A stretch of 6,292 nt of DNA from Lysobacterales bacterium (GCA_027083915.1 JALWML010000155.1:1-6292), one strand, 5' to 3'. Counted from the stretch's first letter, positions 1 through 5,964 are shown. Notes: generated by a model from the sequence alone, not told the origin. Made by a program: numbers and translations.

Positions 1-348
1 GTAGCCATGTGTGAGTTGTGCATCCACCACACTGTCATCAATTAGGTCTGGATTTAATTGTTCATCAATATAAGATAAAATTTTATCATTATCTGTTGCG
101 CCAGCAAGACTCTGAATGTGAGCAATCAACTGTGGTGTTGGGCCATAACCCATTTTAGTTAACACCCGATGGAACAAATTAGGAGTCGGTACAGCTGAGG
201 GTGAATAATCAAGTAATTGACCCTTGGTATATAATGGTGTGACTGAATTAGTGGTCTTTTTGCTTGCTTGCATACCTTGGGGAGCATTAAACTTATCAGA
301 TAAATTCATCTCTGGGCGATTATGGTATTTACGTTTAACTGTATTCAT
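1..348 (-). CDS. DUF1800 family protein, N-terminal part (runs off left edge)
   Basis: This minus-strand frame is open for 116 codons from the ATG at 348 to the window edge, so only the N-terminus is present. After a polar, low-complexity stretch of about 57 residues comes NLFHRVLTKMGYGPTPQLIA (58-77), then YIDEQLNP (93-100) and DLIDD. This matches the usual opening of DUF1800 proteins, where a Leu-x-Arg-x-x-x-G-(F/Y)-G-P-(T/R)-P segment is followed by a (W/Y)I-x-QLxP-x-x-IDD helix. DUF1800 proteins are usually 450 residues or more and often sit beside a DUF1501 gene; their biochemical role is unknown. No signal peptide is visible at this start. The start has a good Shine-Dalgarno, GAGGAAA, about 6-8 nt upstream. 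The gene diverges from the cupredoxin gene. The family call rests on motif recall only. Confidence 0.75.
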   Translation of the reverse strand, partial: MNTVKRKYHNRPEMNLSDKFNAPQGMQASKKTTNSVTPLYTKGQLLDYSPSAVPTPNLFHRVLTKMGYGPTPQLIAHIQSLAGATDNDKILSYIDEQLNPDLIDDSVVDAQLTHGY

Positions 349-400
349 CTACGTTTCCTCTTTTTTACCAATGTGTATTTACAAATCTTATCTGAAGCCC

Positions 401-428
401 ATAATATTTGTGCGACCTTAGTCACAAA
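401..428 (-). promoter_or_regulatory. Possible promoter with overlapping dyad upstream of the DUF1800 gene
   Basis: On the minus strand, TTGTGA (422-427) and TATTAT (401-406) are separated by 15 bp, shorter than the usual 17. A perfect dyad, TTTGTG-N10-CACAAA (407-428), covers the -35 hexamer and spacer, as an operator would. It does not match the CRP arrangement TGTGA-N6-TCACA. The call is weak because AT-rich DNA yields such hexamers often. The rest of 349-479 holds nothing else I can support. Confidence 0.25.
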
Positions 429-479
429 ACTCACTTTATTAAGCAATTACAGTATTGAATTAACAAATGTTCACAAACA

Positions 480-642
480 AAGAGACCCTTGCATAACTAT
501 GATAACGAGTAAAAAATGATTAAATTCACCAACTTTTCGACAAAAATTTTGCCAATAGCGGGATATTACCTTCATTTTTTGACTCAATTTGGTAAATTTT
601 CTCTATTTTTTCTTTCGCCATTTAGTTATGCAAAGGTCTCTT
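480..642. mobile_element. MITE-like fold-back element with 20-bp terminal inverted repeats
   Basis: The ends 480-499 and 623-642 are inverted repeats of 20 bp with one mismatch; the left end reads AAGAGACCCTTGCATAACTA. The symmetry continues imperfectly inward: the segment at 511-532 is matched by the reverse complement of 589-611 at the same offset of 31 bp from each end. The whole 163 bp is therefore an imperfect palindrome with arms of roughly 80 bp. It has no coding capacity, which is the architecture of a non-autonomous miniature inverted-repeat transposable element. AAACAA occurs directly outside both ends (475-480 and 643-648) and could be a target-site duplication, though the left end would then begin at 481. 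GAGACC(T/C)TTGCA resembles termini of some IS families, but I cannot name the parent from memory. The right end lies 21 bp before the cupredoxin start codon. Confidence 0.65.
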
Positions 643-663
643 AAACAAGGTATACTTGGAAAC

Positions 664-1335
664 ATGAAACAAGTTAATTTCCTATTCGCTTTACTCTTTA
701 CTACACCGTGTTTTGCAACCATTCACGAAGTTATGGTATCAAGCAATATATTTACACCTGCCAATATAACAATTGAAGCAGGCGATACCGTACGATGGAC
801 AAATACTGGTGGCGGTCATAACGTTCGAGCTGAAGACAACAGCTTTCGCTGTGCCAATGGTTGTGAAGCAAATGGTGGAGATGGCAACCCATCGACAAAT
901 CTTTGGGTCTCGGAAGTCACATTTAGAAAAGTGGGATTCACCAGTTATATTTGCGAGCCACATGTTGGATTCGGTATGCGAGGTTCCGTGACAGTGGTTG
1001 AGCCAACTTCAGTGCCAGTTCACACATTACATGCGACCACAGATAACCAATTTAACCCAATGGAATTAACACTACAAGTTGGAGATGTAGTCAATATGTT
1101 GAACGATGGTGGCTCGCATAATTTTGTTGCCGATGACAACAGCCTAATTTGTGCCATTGGTTGTGATGGCGATGGCACAAACAACACCTCTTCTAACCCA
1201 ACGGGTTTTCCATGGAATATATATGTTCGATTTGATAGCCCGCAAGAACTGCCCTTTCATTGTGCCACACACCCAAGTTCAACTGGTGTGATCCATGTCA
1301 TTGAGCAAAATGTATTTTCAGATAGTTTTGAGTGA
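664..1335 (+). CDS. Secreted two-domain cupredoxin (plastocyanin/azurin-like)
   Basis: This 223-residue protein begins with a short signal peptide (MKQVNFLFALLFTTPCFA, likely cut after A18) and should be periplasmic or extracellular. Two tandem cupredoxin domains follow (about 20-113 and 119-214), each with an FxPxxxTxxxGDxV-type strand and a GGxHN strand. Domain 1 has a complete type 1 copper ligand set: H52, C97, H100 and M105 (CEPHVGFGM). Domain 2 keeps H152, C200 and H203, but the position equivalent to M105 is G208. Each domain also has a CxxxC pair (C63/C67 and C163/C167) that may form a disulphide. The C-terminus is FSDSFE. An upstream in-frame extension to 589 lies inside the MITE-like element and is not credible, so I start at the ATG at 664. 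The only SD-like sequences are GGA 3 nt upstream and AAGG 13 nt upstream. TATACT at 651-656 resembles a -10 box and would put transcription almost at the ATG, so a leaderless mRNA is possible. Probable role: electron transfer or copper handling. Confidence 0.85.
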   Translation: MKQVNFLFALLFTTPCFATIHEVMVSSNIFTPANITIEAGDTVRWTNTGGGHNVRAEDNSFRCANGCEANGGDGNPSTNLWVSEVTFRKVGFTSYICEPHVGFGMRGSVTVVEPTSVPVHTLHATTDNQFNPMELTLQVGDVVNMLNDGGSHNFVADDNSLICAIGCDGDGTNNTSSNPTGFPWNIYVRFDSPQELPFHCATHPSSTGVIHVIEQNVFSDSFE

Positions 1336-1346
1336 CTGGAGTATGA

Positions 1347-1790
1347 CTATTCCGTGGTAGCGGTATCGTTGCCAACTAATGCCGCATTCATGGCATGCCA
1401 ACATAAAGTAGCAGACTTAATACGTGCAGGAAACTTCTTAACACCCGCCATGTTATTAACTTCACCTAATGATTCAATTGAATCAATCGAAGATTTTCTA
1501 TCCATTAACTGACAAAAATCAGCAAATAAAGCTTTGGCTTCATCTACCCTCTTACCCGTCAAAAACTCCGTCATCAACGAACTAGATGCCGTAGAAATTG
1601 CACAACTTTCCCCATCAAAATTCATCTGCGTTATCACATCATCTTCCACCGTAATAAACACAAAAACCTGATCCCCACAAATCGCATTCAAGCCTTCGGC
1701 CTTATGCGTAAAAGACTCAGGTGTACCATAGTTACGCGGATTGCGGTTATGTTCTAAAATAGTTTTCTTATAAAGTTGCTTAATATCCAT
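1347..1790 (-). CDS. sufU: SufU/NifU-type Fe-S assembly protein with altered third cysteine
   Basis: This 147-residue protein has the length and layout of SufU-type proteins, which serve in the cytosolic SUF pathway as scaffold or as zinc-dependent sulphur acceptor for the cysteine desulphurase SufS. Visible signatures are LYKKTILEHNRNPRNYG (6-22), CGD (C38, D40), GESCAISTASSSLM (60-73, with C63) and PARIKSATLCWHAM (121-134). In the family the last motif is normally R-(I/V)-K-C-A-T-L, and that Cys is the third metal or sulphur ligand. Here it is S126 (codon TCT at 1413-1415, one base from TGT), while C130 sits four residues later. ATG at 1790 is chosen because the motif-bearing N-terminus begins there; a TTG at 1829 would add 13 unmatched residues. 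No clear Shine-Dalgarno is visible. The gene lies 87 bp downstream of the NADAR gene, ends 11 bp from the convergent cupredoxin gene, and has no sufS or sufBCD neighbour here. I see no convincing promoter in 1791-1877. Confidence 0.88.
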   Translation of the reverse strand: MDIKQLYKKTILEHNRNPRNYGTPESFTHKAEGLNAICGDQVFVFITVEDDVITQMNFDGESCAISTASSSLMTEFLTGKRVDEAKALFADFCQLMDRKSSIDSIESLGEVNNMAGVKKFPARIKSATLCWHAMNAALVGNDTATTE

Positions 1791-1877
1791 GCGCGTTATT
1801 TTAAAGATATTCTTTGTTAAAACCCACAATTAAATAGCATAAGCATCTCAACTTGAGCATTATTAATTTGTTTTCAG

Positions 1878-2321
1878 TCATTCCTCTTTAAAAACCTCAC
1901 GAATTCGCATCAAAATTTGCCCCAACATATTTCGACCTCGTCCATGTCCGCCATCTCCCCAGTAGCTATCATTGGATGTGTGTTCAATTAACATGGCATC
2001 ACCTGTTGTGAGTAGTAATTGTTTCAAATCTTCATGTTGACTAAATTTTGCAAGCACTGCATCATACATAATATTAACTTTGACAGATTCCCAGTCTTTA
2101 CGCTGTTTCTTTTTTCTATCTCGTCCAAGCCGAGCTGCCAGCATAGGTGAGTTGGCTTTCCTAATTTGTTCTTGGTGTTGAACATCTTTAAATTTTTGTG
2201 CTTGGAAGTAATGTTCTGAAGTTGGCCATTTTTTCTTTTTTAGAACTATAGGGTATGCGGCAAAGTTTGAAAACTCACCGTATTCGTCGTTTTGACTGTA
2301 GAATTTTATAATTTTACTCAT
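1878..2321 (-). CDS. NADAR-domain protein (YbiA-like N-glycosidase / ADP-ribosyl hydrolase family)
   Basis: This 147-residue protein is a stand-alone NADAR domain of normal length. Signatures are IKFYSQNDEYGEFSNFAAYP (5-24), WPTSEHYFQAQKF (32-44), ANSPMLAARLGR (56-67) and DSYWGDGGHGRGRNMLGQIL (118-137). These hold the conserved Glu of the SEHY motif and the acidic/Trp residues of the DxYWGDG motif that form the active site. Family members cleave N-glycosidic bonds. YbiA-type enzymes act on early riboflavin intermediates, and other NADAR proteins remove ADP-ribose from guanine in DNA, acting as antitoxins to DarT-like toxins. No DarT gene is visible here. The gene overlaps the macrodomain gene by 8 bp and has a strong Shine-Dalgarno, AAGGAG, about 11 nt before its ATG, so the two are probably co-translated. 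With macrodomain and NAD genes upstream, an ADP-ribose substrate seems likelier than a riboflavin one, but that is inference from context. Confidence 0.88.
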   Translation of the reverse strand: MSKIIKFYSQNDEYGEFSNFAAYPIVLKKKKWPTSEHYFQAQKFKDVQHQEQIRKANSPMLAARLGRDRKKKQRKDWESVKVNIMYDAVLAKFSQHEDLKQLLLTTGDAMLIEHTSNDSYWGDGGHGRGRNMLGQILMRIREVFKEE

Positions 2322-2814
2322 AGTTGTTCAAACTCCTTTTCAAAGTTTTTTCAATTTTCGATTCAAAACATGCAAAGATAACTTTTTCTACATTAGTTTG
2401 TGCCGTAATCACTTCATAGATTGCAATATCACAGGCTTTATCAATAGGAAAACGGTAAGCTCCACAACTGATAGCAGGAAAGGCAATGGTTGCAATTCTA
2501 TATTCATCGGCAATTTGCAAACAGCGTTGATAACATAATGCCAATAAGTTTTCTTCATTTTTATTGCCACCATCCCAAACAGGACCAACGGTGTGAATGA
2601 TATATTTTGCAGGTAAATTATAGCCTTTGGTCATTTTGGCATCACCTGTTTTACAACCACCCATGGTACGACACTGGGCTAATAATTCATCACCAGCGGC
2701 TTTATGAATCGCTCCATCAACTCCGCCGCCGCCACACATTGCATTATTTGCCGCATTGACGATGGCATCGACTTTGAGTTTTGTAATATCTGCATGAATT
2801 ATTTCAATTTTCAT
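2314..2814 (-). CDS. Macrodomain protein (MacroD/YmdB-like ADP-ribose hydrolase)
   Basis: This 166-residue single macrodomain has the motifs of the MacroD/YmdB branch: ADITK (8-12), DAIVNAANNAMCGGGGVDGA (16-35, the ADP-ribose-binding and catalytic loop, with Asn and D33), GDAKMTKGYNLPAKYIIHTV (57-76), and AFPAISCGAYRFP (111-123, the phosphate-binding loop). Such enzymes deacetylate O-acetyl-ADP-ribose and remove mono-ADP-ribose from acidic residues, releasing ADP-ribose. The active-site signatures look intact, so catalysis is expected. The start codon overlaps the nrtR stop codon as ATGA, and GAGGA lies about 10 nt upstream inside nrtR, indicating translational coupling. The 3' end overlaps the NADAR gene by 8 bp. 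Both neighbours concern NAD or ADP-ribose, so the gene probably recycles ADP-ribose conjugates. Which conjugate it cleaves cannot be told from sequence. Confidence 0.93.
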   Translation of the reverse strand: MKIEIIHADITKLKVDAIVNAANNAMCGGGGVDGAIHKAAGDELLAQCRTMGGCKTGDAKMTKGYNLPAKYIIHTVGPVWDGGNKNEENLLALCYQRCLQIADEYRIATIAFPAISCGAYRFPIDKACDIAIYEVITAQTNVEKVIFACFESKIEKTLKRSLNNYE

Positions 2815-3524
2815 AATACAAGCGTCCTCGGAAAATAATATTCACGGTCTATGCCTGTGGATTTAAACAATTGGGCATGGCGTTTACCGCTGAGTTTGCT
2901 TTTATCGGTGGCATGTAAAATATTGGCATTTAATATCCGCCGTCTAAAAGACTTTATCGGTAATTTTTTTGCCAAAATAGTTTCAAATACGGTTTGTAAT
3001 TCGGTTAAGGTAAATAATTCAGGCATTAATTCAACGGGCAGTGCTGTGTAAAGGGTTTTTTCTCGCAACCTGTTTTGAGCTTTTTCAATAAGTTCAATAT
3101 GGTCAAAAGCAAGGGGGATTTTTAAGGCTTGTTCTACGGGCATCCACACACTGTTTTGCGATTTTTGCTGTTTGATTTTATCGACATTGATTAAGGCATA
3201 ATACAATACGGTCACCGACCAACCACGTATGTCACGGCTTTTATTGCCGATGGTTTCGACTTGTTCCAGATAAGGTGATTTGATAGCTGTTTTTTCATAT
3301 AGCTTACGGTACGCTGTTGCGGTAATATCCTCGTCTTTTTGCAAATCTATAAAACCTCCAGGCAAAGCTAACATCCCTTGTTGTGGAGCTTCAACTCGTT
3401 CAACCAAAAGCACATTAAGCTTGGCATTAATCATGGCGAAGATGACCATATCCACCGATGTGAGTGGAATATCAAAATCGTGTATTGAGTAATTTTCTAA
3501 ATATTTTTTATCTTTTTTGTTCAT
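2811..3524 (-). CDS. nrtR: NrtR-type Nudix-related transcriptional regulator of NAD metabolism
   Basis: This 237-residue protein has an N-terminal Nudix fold (about 20-150) and a C-terminal winged-helix DNA-binding region (about 160-237). The latter includes FTLTELQTVFETIL (171-184), SFRRRIL (192-198) and SGKRHAQLF (212-220), the layout of NrtR. The Nudix box (56-81, from GGFIDL to RKLYEKTAI) has lost hydrolase residues: the REUxEExGU core reads R-K-L-Y-E-K-T-A-I, with Lys at two Glu positions. Loss of catalysis is characteristic of NrtR, which binds ADP-ribose as an effector instead. NrtR usually represses NAD synthesis or salvage genes, matching the nadV and prs genes upstream. A weak SD (AAGAAAG) precedes the ATG at 3524. 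The 128-bp gap to nadV, occupied by an inverted repeat, could let nrtR be transcribed separately, but no strong promoter is seen. Coupled by 4-bp overlap to the macrodomain gene. Confidence 0.9.
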   Translation of the reverse strand: MNKKDKKYLENYSIHDFDIPLTSVDMVIFAMINAKLNVLLVERVEAPQQGMLALPGGFIDLQKDEDITATAYRKLYEKTAIKSPYLEQVETIGNKSRDIRGWSVTVLYYALINVDKIKQQKSQNSVWMPVEQALKIPLAFDHIELIEKAQNRLREKTLYTALPVELMPELFTLTELQTVFETILAKKLPIKSFRRRILNANILHATDKSKLSGKRHAQLFKSTGIDREYYFPRTLVL

Positions 3525-3565
3525 TAATTGTGCTTTCTTAGGAAGTTAAATTATTTTTCAATCAA

Positions 3566-3647
3566 TGTAAGATGAGCCCCGTCCATCATGTGTCTAACCA
3601 TTTCAAAAACTTTATTTGTTTTTTGATGGGCGGAGCCCCATCTTACA
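3566..3647. repeat. 82-bp inverted repeat, REP/MITE-like, between nadV and nrtR
   Basis: Arms at 3566-3588 and 3624-3647 are inverted copies of 23 and 24 bp with about four differences, including one indel. Both begin, reading inward, with TGTAAGATG and end with CCATCA. They are separated by 35 bp of AT-rich DNA. Each arm is itself a small hairpin; the right one pairs GATGGG with CCCATC around CGGAGC, while the left one is imperfect. Two head-to-head hairpin units is the layout of REP/BIME elements, and the sequence resembles the GATGGG...CCCATC repeats dispersed in many proteobacterial genomes. The element starts 5 bp beyond the nadV stop codon. On the minus strand the right hairpin is followed by A residues rather than T, so it is not a classical intrinsic terminator, though the long stem could stabilise the nadV mRNA 3' end or attenuate read-through into nrtR. 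Confidence 0.7.
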
Positions 3648-3652
3648 ATCTA

Positions 3653-5131
3653 TTAATCAACCAATCTTAATCTAATCTCATCAAAAGTGGTTTTATTGTA
3701 CATTCTACCATTTTCAAACACGGTTTTTAACTCTCCTTTATTTTCTTGGGCTTTTGTTTGTTGGTCGAAGAGTTTAAAACCATTTTTACATTTTTCAACA
3801 CGCAATAATCCTTTGGCTGATTTTTTGTCGCCTTTATCGGTTTTTGGGTCTTTGAAGATCTCACGTGGTTGACCATCAACTTGCCCCCAAGTGGCTTTCA
3901 TGGCAAAGCCGAAGGTATCGCGGGTAAGAAATTGATAAGTGTAACTTCCGATACCGAAAACGACATTGGTTGAGGCGAAGCCTTTTTGTTCTAGTTGCTT
4001 CATGATTTCTTGAACACGTTTCAAGGTGATGGAATCGCCATAAATCAAACCGACATGTTCATCAAGCATTTTATAGCCTTTATCAGTAATCGTTCCTCCG
4101 AAGATTTCCCATAAACATTCCACCGCTCCTTTGTATTGAGGTGAACCGACTTTGGCTTGTTTATCACCTGCAATGATTTTTACTGGGTCGCCTGAATCAG
4201 GCCTAAAGACAACTTTTGCCATACCTAAAGAGTTAGGTTGACGGTTCATGATATCGGTTTTCAATTGTTTTGAATACTGTGTAATGACTTTCCAAAAATC
4301 CCATGTGTCCGATACAATACTGATAATGCCTGTTGGGTATAAATCATTTATTAAGCGTTTGAAGGTTTTGATTTCTTCTTCTTTTGTGCCCATGCACATA
4401 ACACTGTGTTCGGTAGCTGGGACCGATACGCCTATGATGCCTTGAGCCTGGTAATAATCTTCGGCATAATCTATTGCAGTAACAGTGTCAGTGCCAATAA
4501 AGCTGGTTAAATGCCCTATACCTGATTGAGCCGCATCCTCAGCTCCACTCATACCACGAAAGCTAAAATCATGTCCTTGTATGGCAACAAAATCCAATGG
4601 TGCTCCTGTAATTTTGGCATATTTCATCATTATCCTTTTGTATTCATAGGCTATTGTTGCCGTAGTACACGCCTTCCATACATCGGCGCTGATACTTGTT
4701 TCGATGTAATTGGTTAACCAAAAAAACTCAGGTATTGTGTTTATGACAGTAAACATGGGTACACGAATATTGACACGCGAACCTTCTGGCAAGGCTTTTA
4801 TTTTTAAGGGCAAATAACCTAAATCATGCAAGGCTTCGATATGTTCAGTGGCAATGGCATTTTCACCCAATGATGAATCCATGCGTCTTTTGTATTTAGC
4901 AATAACTTCATTTTTGGGTTTTGAGAAAAAGCCATCGTTCCATTGATTAATTAGTATACGTTTTATATAAGCTTGTAAACCGATAAAAACCACTCGGTCA
5001 TCAAAATCATCTAATAATGTGGCAAGTCGTGATGATCGTGGAGTGAAATTTGAATAAACATACTCCGTTTTTTCAGGGTATTGTCTTCTGTGATCTGCTT
5101 TGTAAAAGTCGATTGACATTAATGGATTCAT
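3653..5131 (-). CDS. nadV: Nicotinamide phosphoribosyltransferase (NadV/NAMPT type)
   Basis: This 492-residue protein is almost exactly the length of NAMPT (human 491). The family reaction is nicotinamide plus PRPP to NMN plus pyrophosphate, in the cytosol. Landmarks align with human active-site positions: FYKADHRRQYP (9-19), HDFSFRGMSG (187-196, R192 matching human R196), GTDT with D215 (human D219), ATEHSVM with the phosphorylated-His equivalent H242 (human H247), FRPDSGDP with R310 and D312 (human R311 and D313), and LIYGDSITL (362-370). The phosphoribosyl-binding and catalytic residues therefore look complete. The ATG at 5131 overlaps the stop of the prs-like gene as ATGA and has a strong SD, AGGAG, 7 nt upstream, so the two are translationally coupled. 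Paired with a PRPP-synthetase homologue it would receive PRPP directly. An alternative is a nicotinamide ADP-ribosyl transferase (phage Namat), which is annotated by homology as the same family. Confidence 0.93.
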   Translation of the reverse strand: MNPLMSIDFYKADHRRQYPEKTEYVYSNFTPRSSRLATLLDDFDDRVVFIGLQAYIKRILINQWNDGFFSKPKNEVIAKYKRRMDSSLGENAIATEHIEALHDLGYLPLKIKALPEGSRVNIRVPMFTVINTIPEFFWLTNYIETSISADVWKACTTATIAYEYKRIMMKYAKITGAPLDFVAIQGHDFSFRGMSGAEDAAQSGIGHLTSFIGTDTVTAIDYAEDYYQAQGIIGVSVPATEHSVMCMGTKEEEIKTFKRLINDLYPTGIISIVSDTWDFWKVITQYSKQLKTDIMNRQPNSLGMAKVVFRPDSGDPVKIIAGDKQAKVGSPQYKGAVECLWEIFGGTITDKGYKMLDEHVGLIYGDSITLKRVQEIMKQLEQKGFASTNVVFGIGSYTYQFLTRDTFGFAMKATWGQVDGQPREIFKDPKTDKGDKKSAKGLLRVEKCKNGFKLFDQQTKAQENKGELKTVFENGRMYNKTTFDEIRLRLVD

Positions 5132-5955
5132 GATAGTTCTCCTGTATTTATGACTGTTAATTTATTGTGTGTTTGTTGGGTAAAACTGTTTGTTGTGTAA
5201 ATTTCATCAATAAGGTTATCGAAAACAGATAAACCTTTGCTAAAAATACCGTGAGTAACATATAAAACGATACGACGGGCATTTAACTTTTTGAGCTGTT
5301 CGGCTATTTTTATAAAGGTATAACCACCATCACAAATATCATCAGTAATAATAGCGGTTTTATCGGTTAAGTCTGATGCATTAACTTTGGTGTGTGAAAT
5401 TTTGCCAGTAGTTGGATTGCGAATTTTTTCGCATTGAACCATTGGCATCATACTAAAAGCATCAACTATCTTTTGACATCGAGTGACTGCTCCTTTATCT
5501 GGGCAAATTAACACCGTGTTTTGCTTTGTTAATTCAGCTATTAATGCAGGAGATTGTTTAATGATTTCAGTGGCATCGATATTGTGAGCACCTGTTAAAT
5601 CCAAACCAACCGAACTATGGCAATCCCAAACACTTAGTTTATTCAGGTTCAACATTTTTAAAAGTTGTGCCATTAGTTGTAATGAAAATGCTTGACCTTC
5701 AGCACAAACTCTATCTTGCCTCGCATAAGGCAAATATGGAATCTCTAAATCAAAAAATACTTTTTTACTATAATGGTTATCCAATGCATTTTGCAGTAAC
5801 AGTAAATCCATTAGGTCATTACTCGATTGAATCCTTGCCTGTACTTTTAGATTTTCCGCTATATTTCTCGGTAAATTATGCAGTTGTATATGTTGCTCTC
5901 CACCTGAAAAACATTTAGTTTTTATTGTTATACCATTGTTAATAATTATGTTCAT
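5128..5955 (-). CDS. prs: Divergent ribose-phosphate pyrophosphokinase (PRPP synthetase) homologue
   Basis: This protein has 275 residues, about 40 shorter than housekeeping Prs (about 315). PRPP synthetase landmarks are in order but divergent: CFSGGE (15-20, canonical FSDGE), QSSNDLMDLLLL (43-54), PYLPYARQDR (73-82, canonical PYFGYARQDR), WDCHS (110-114, with the catalytic Asp-His of canonical DLH), CPDKGAVTRC (151-160), KIRNPTTGK (177-185, the flexible basic loop), and ITDDICDGGYTF (203-214, the PRPP/ribose-phosphate loop, canonical VDDMIDTGGT). The last replaces T-G-G with G-G-Y. Similar short forms accompany nadV in bacteria and phages. The expected reaction is ribose 5-phosphate plus ATP to PRPP plus AMP, feeding the coupled nadV product. 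ADP-ribose as substrate (Adps-like) is a real alternative. ATG at 5955 is chosen: GAG lies about 7 nt upstream and the motifs follow at once. ATG at 5967 lacks an SD, and a TTG at 6012 would run through the promoter-like region. It is the first gene of the minus-strand cluster. Confidence 0.85.
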   Translation of the reverse strand: MNIIINNGITIKTKCFSGGEQHIQLHNLPRNIAENLKVQARIQSSNDLMDLLLLQNALDNHYSKKVFFDLEIPYLPYARQDRVCAEGQAFSLQLMAQLLKMLNLNKLSVWDCHSSVGLDLTGAHNIDATEIIKQSPALIAELTKQNTVLICPDKGAVTRCQKIVDAFSMMPMVQCEKIRNPTTGKISHTKVNASDLTDKTAIITDDICDGGYTFIKIAEQLKKLNARRIVLYVTHGIFSKGLSVFDNLIDEIYTTNSFTQQTHNKLTVINTGELS

Positions 5956-5964
5956 TGCATATCT

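Noticed and set aside
407..428. CRP-type site in the DUF1800 upstream region
   Set aside because: The TTTGTG-N10-CACAAA arms do not fit the TGTGA-N6-TCACA spacing.
589..663. In-frame N-terminal extension of the cupredoxin from TTG 589 or ATG 628
   Set aside because: The extension lies largely inside the MITE-like element, and the ATG at 664 begins a clean signal peptide.
1791..1829. Upstream TTG start for sufU at 1829
   Set aside because: It adds 13 residues unlike the family; MDIKQLYKK from the ATG at 1790 is the expected N-terminus.
1878..2814. DarTG-like DNA ADP-ribosylation toxin-antitoxin pair
   Set aside because: Macrodomain and NADAR are both reversal-type enzymes; no DarT-like transferase gene is present in the window.
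3566..3647. Intrinsic terminator after nadV
   Set aside because: The stem is strong, but on the coding (minus) strand it is followed by A residues, not a T run.
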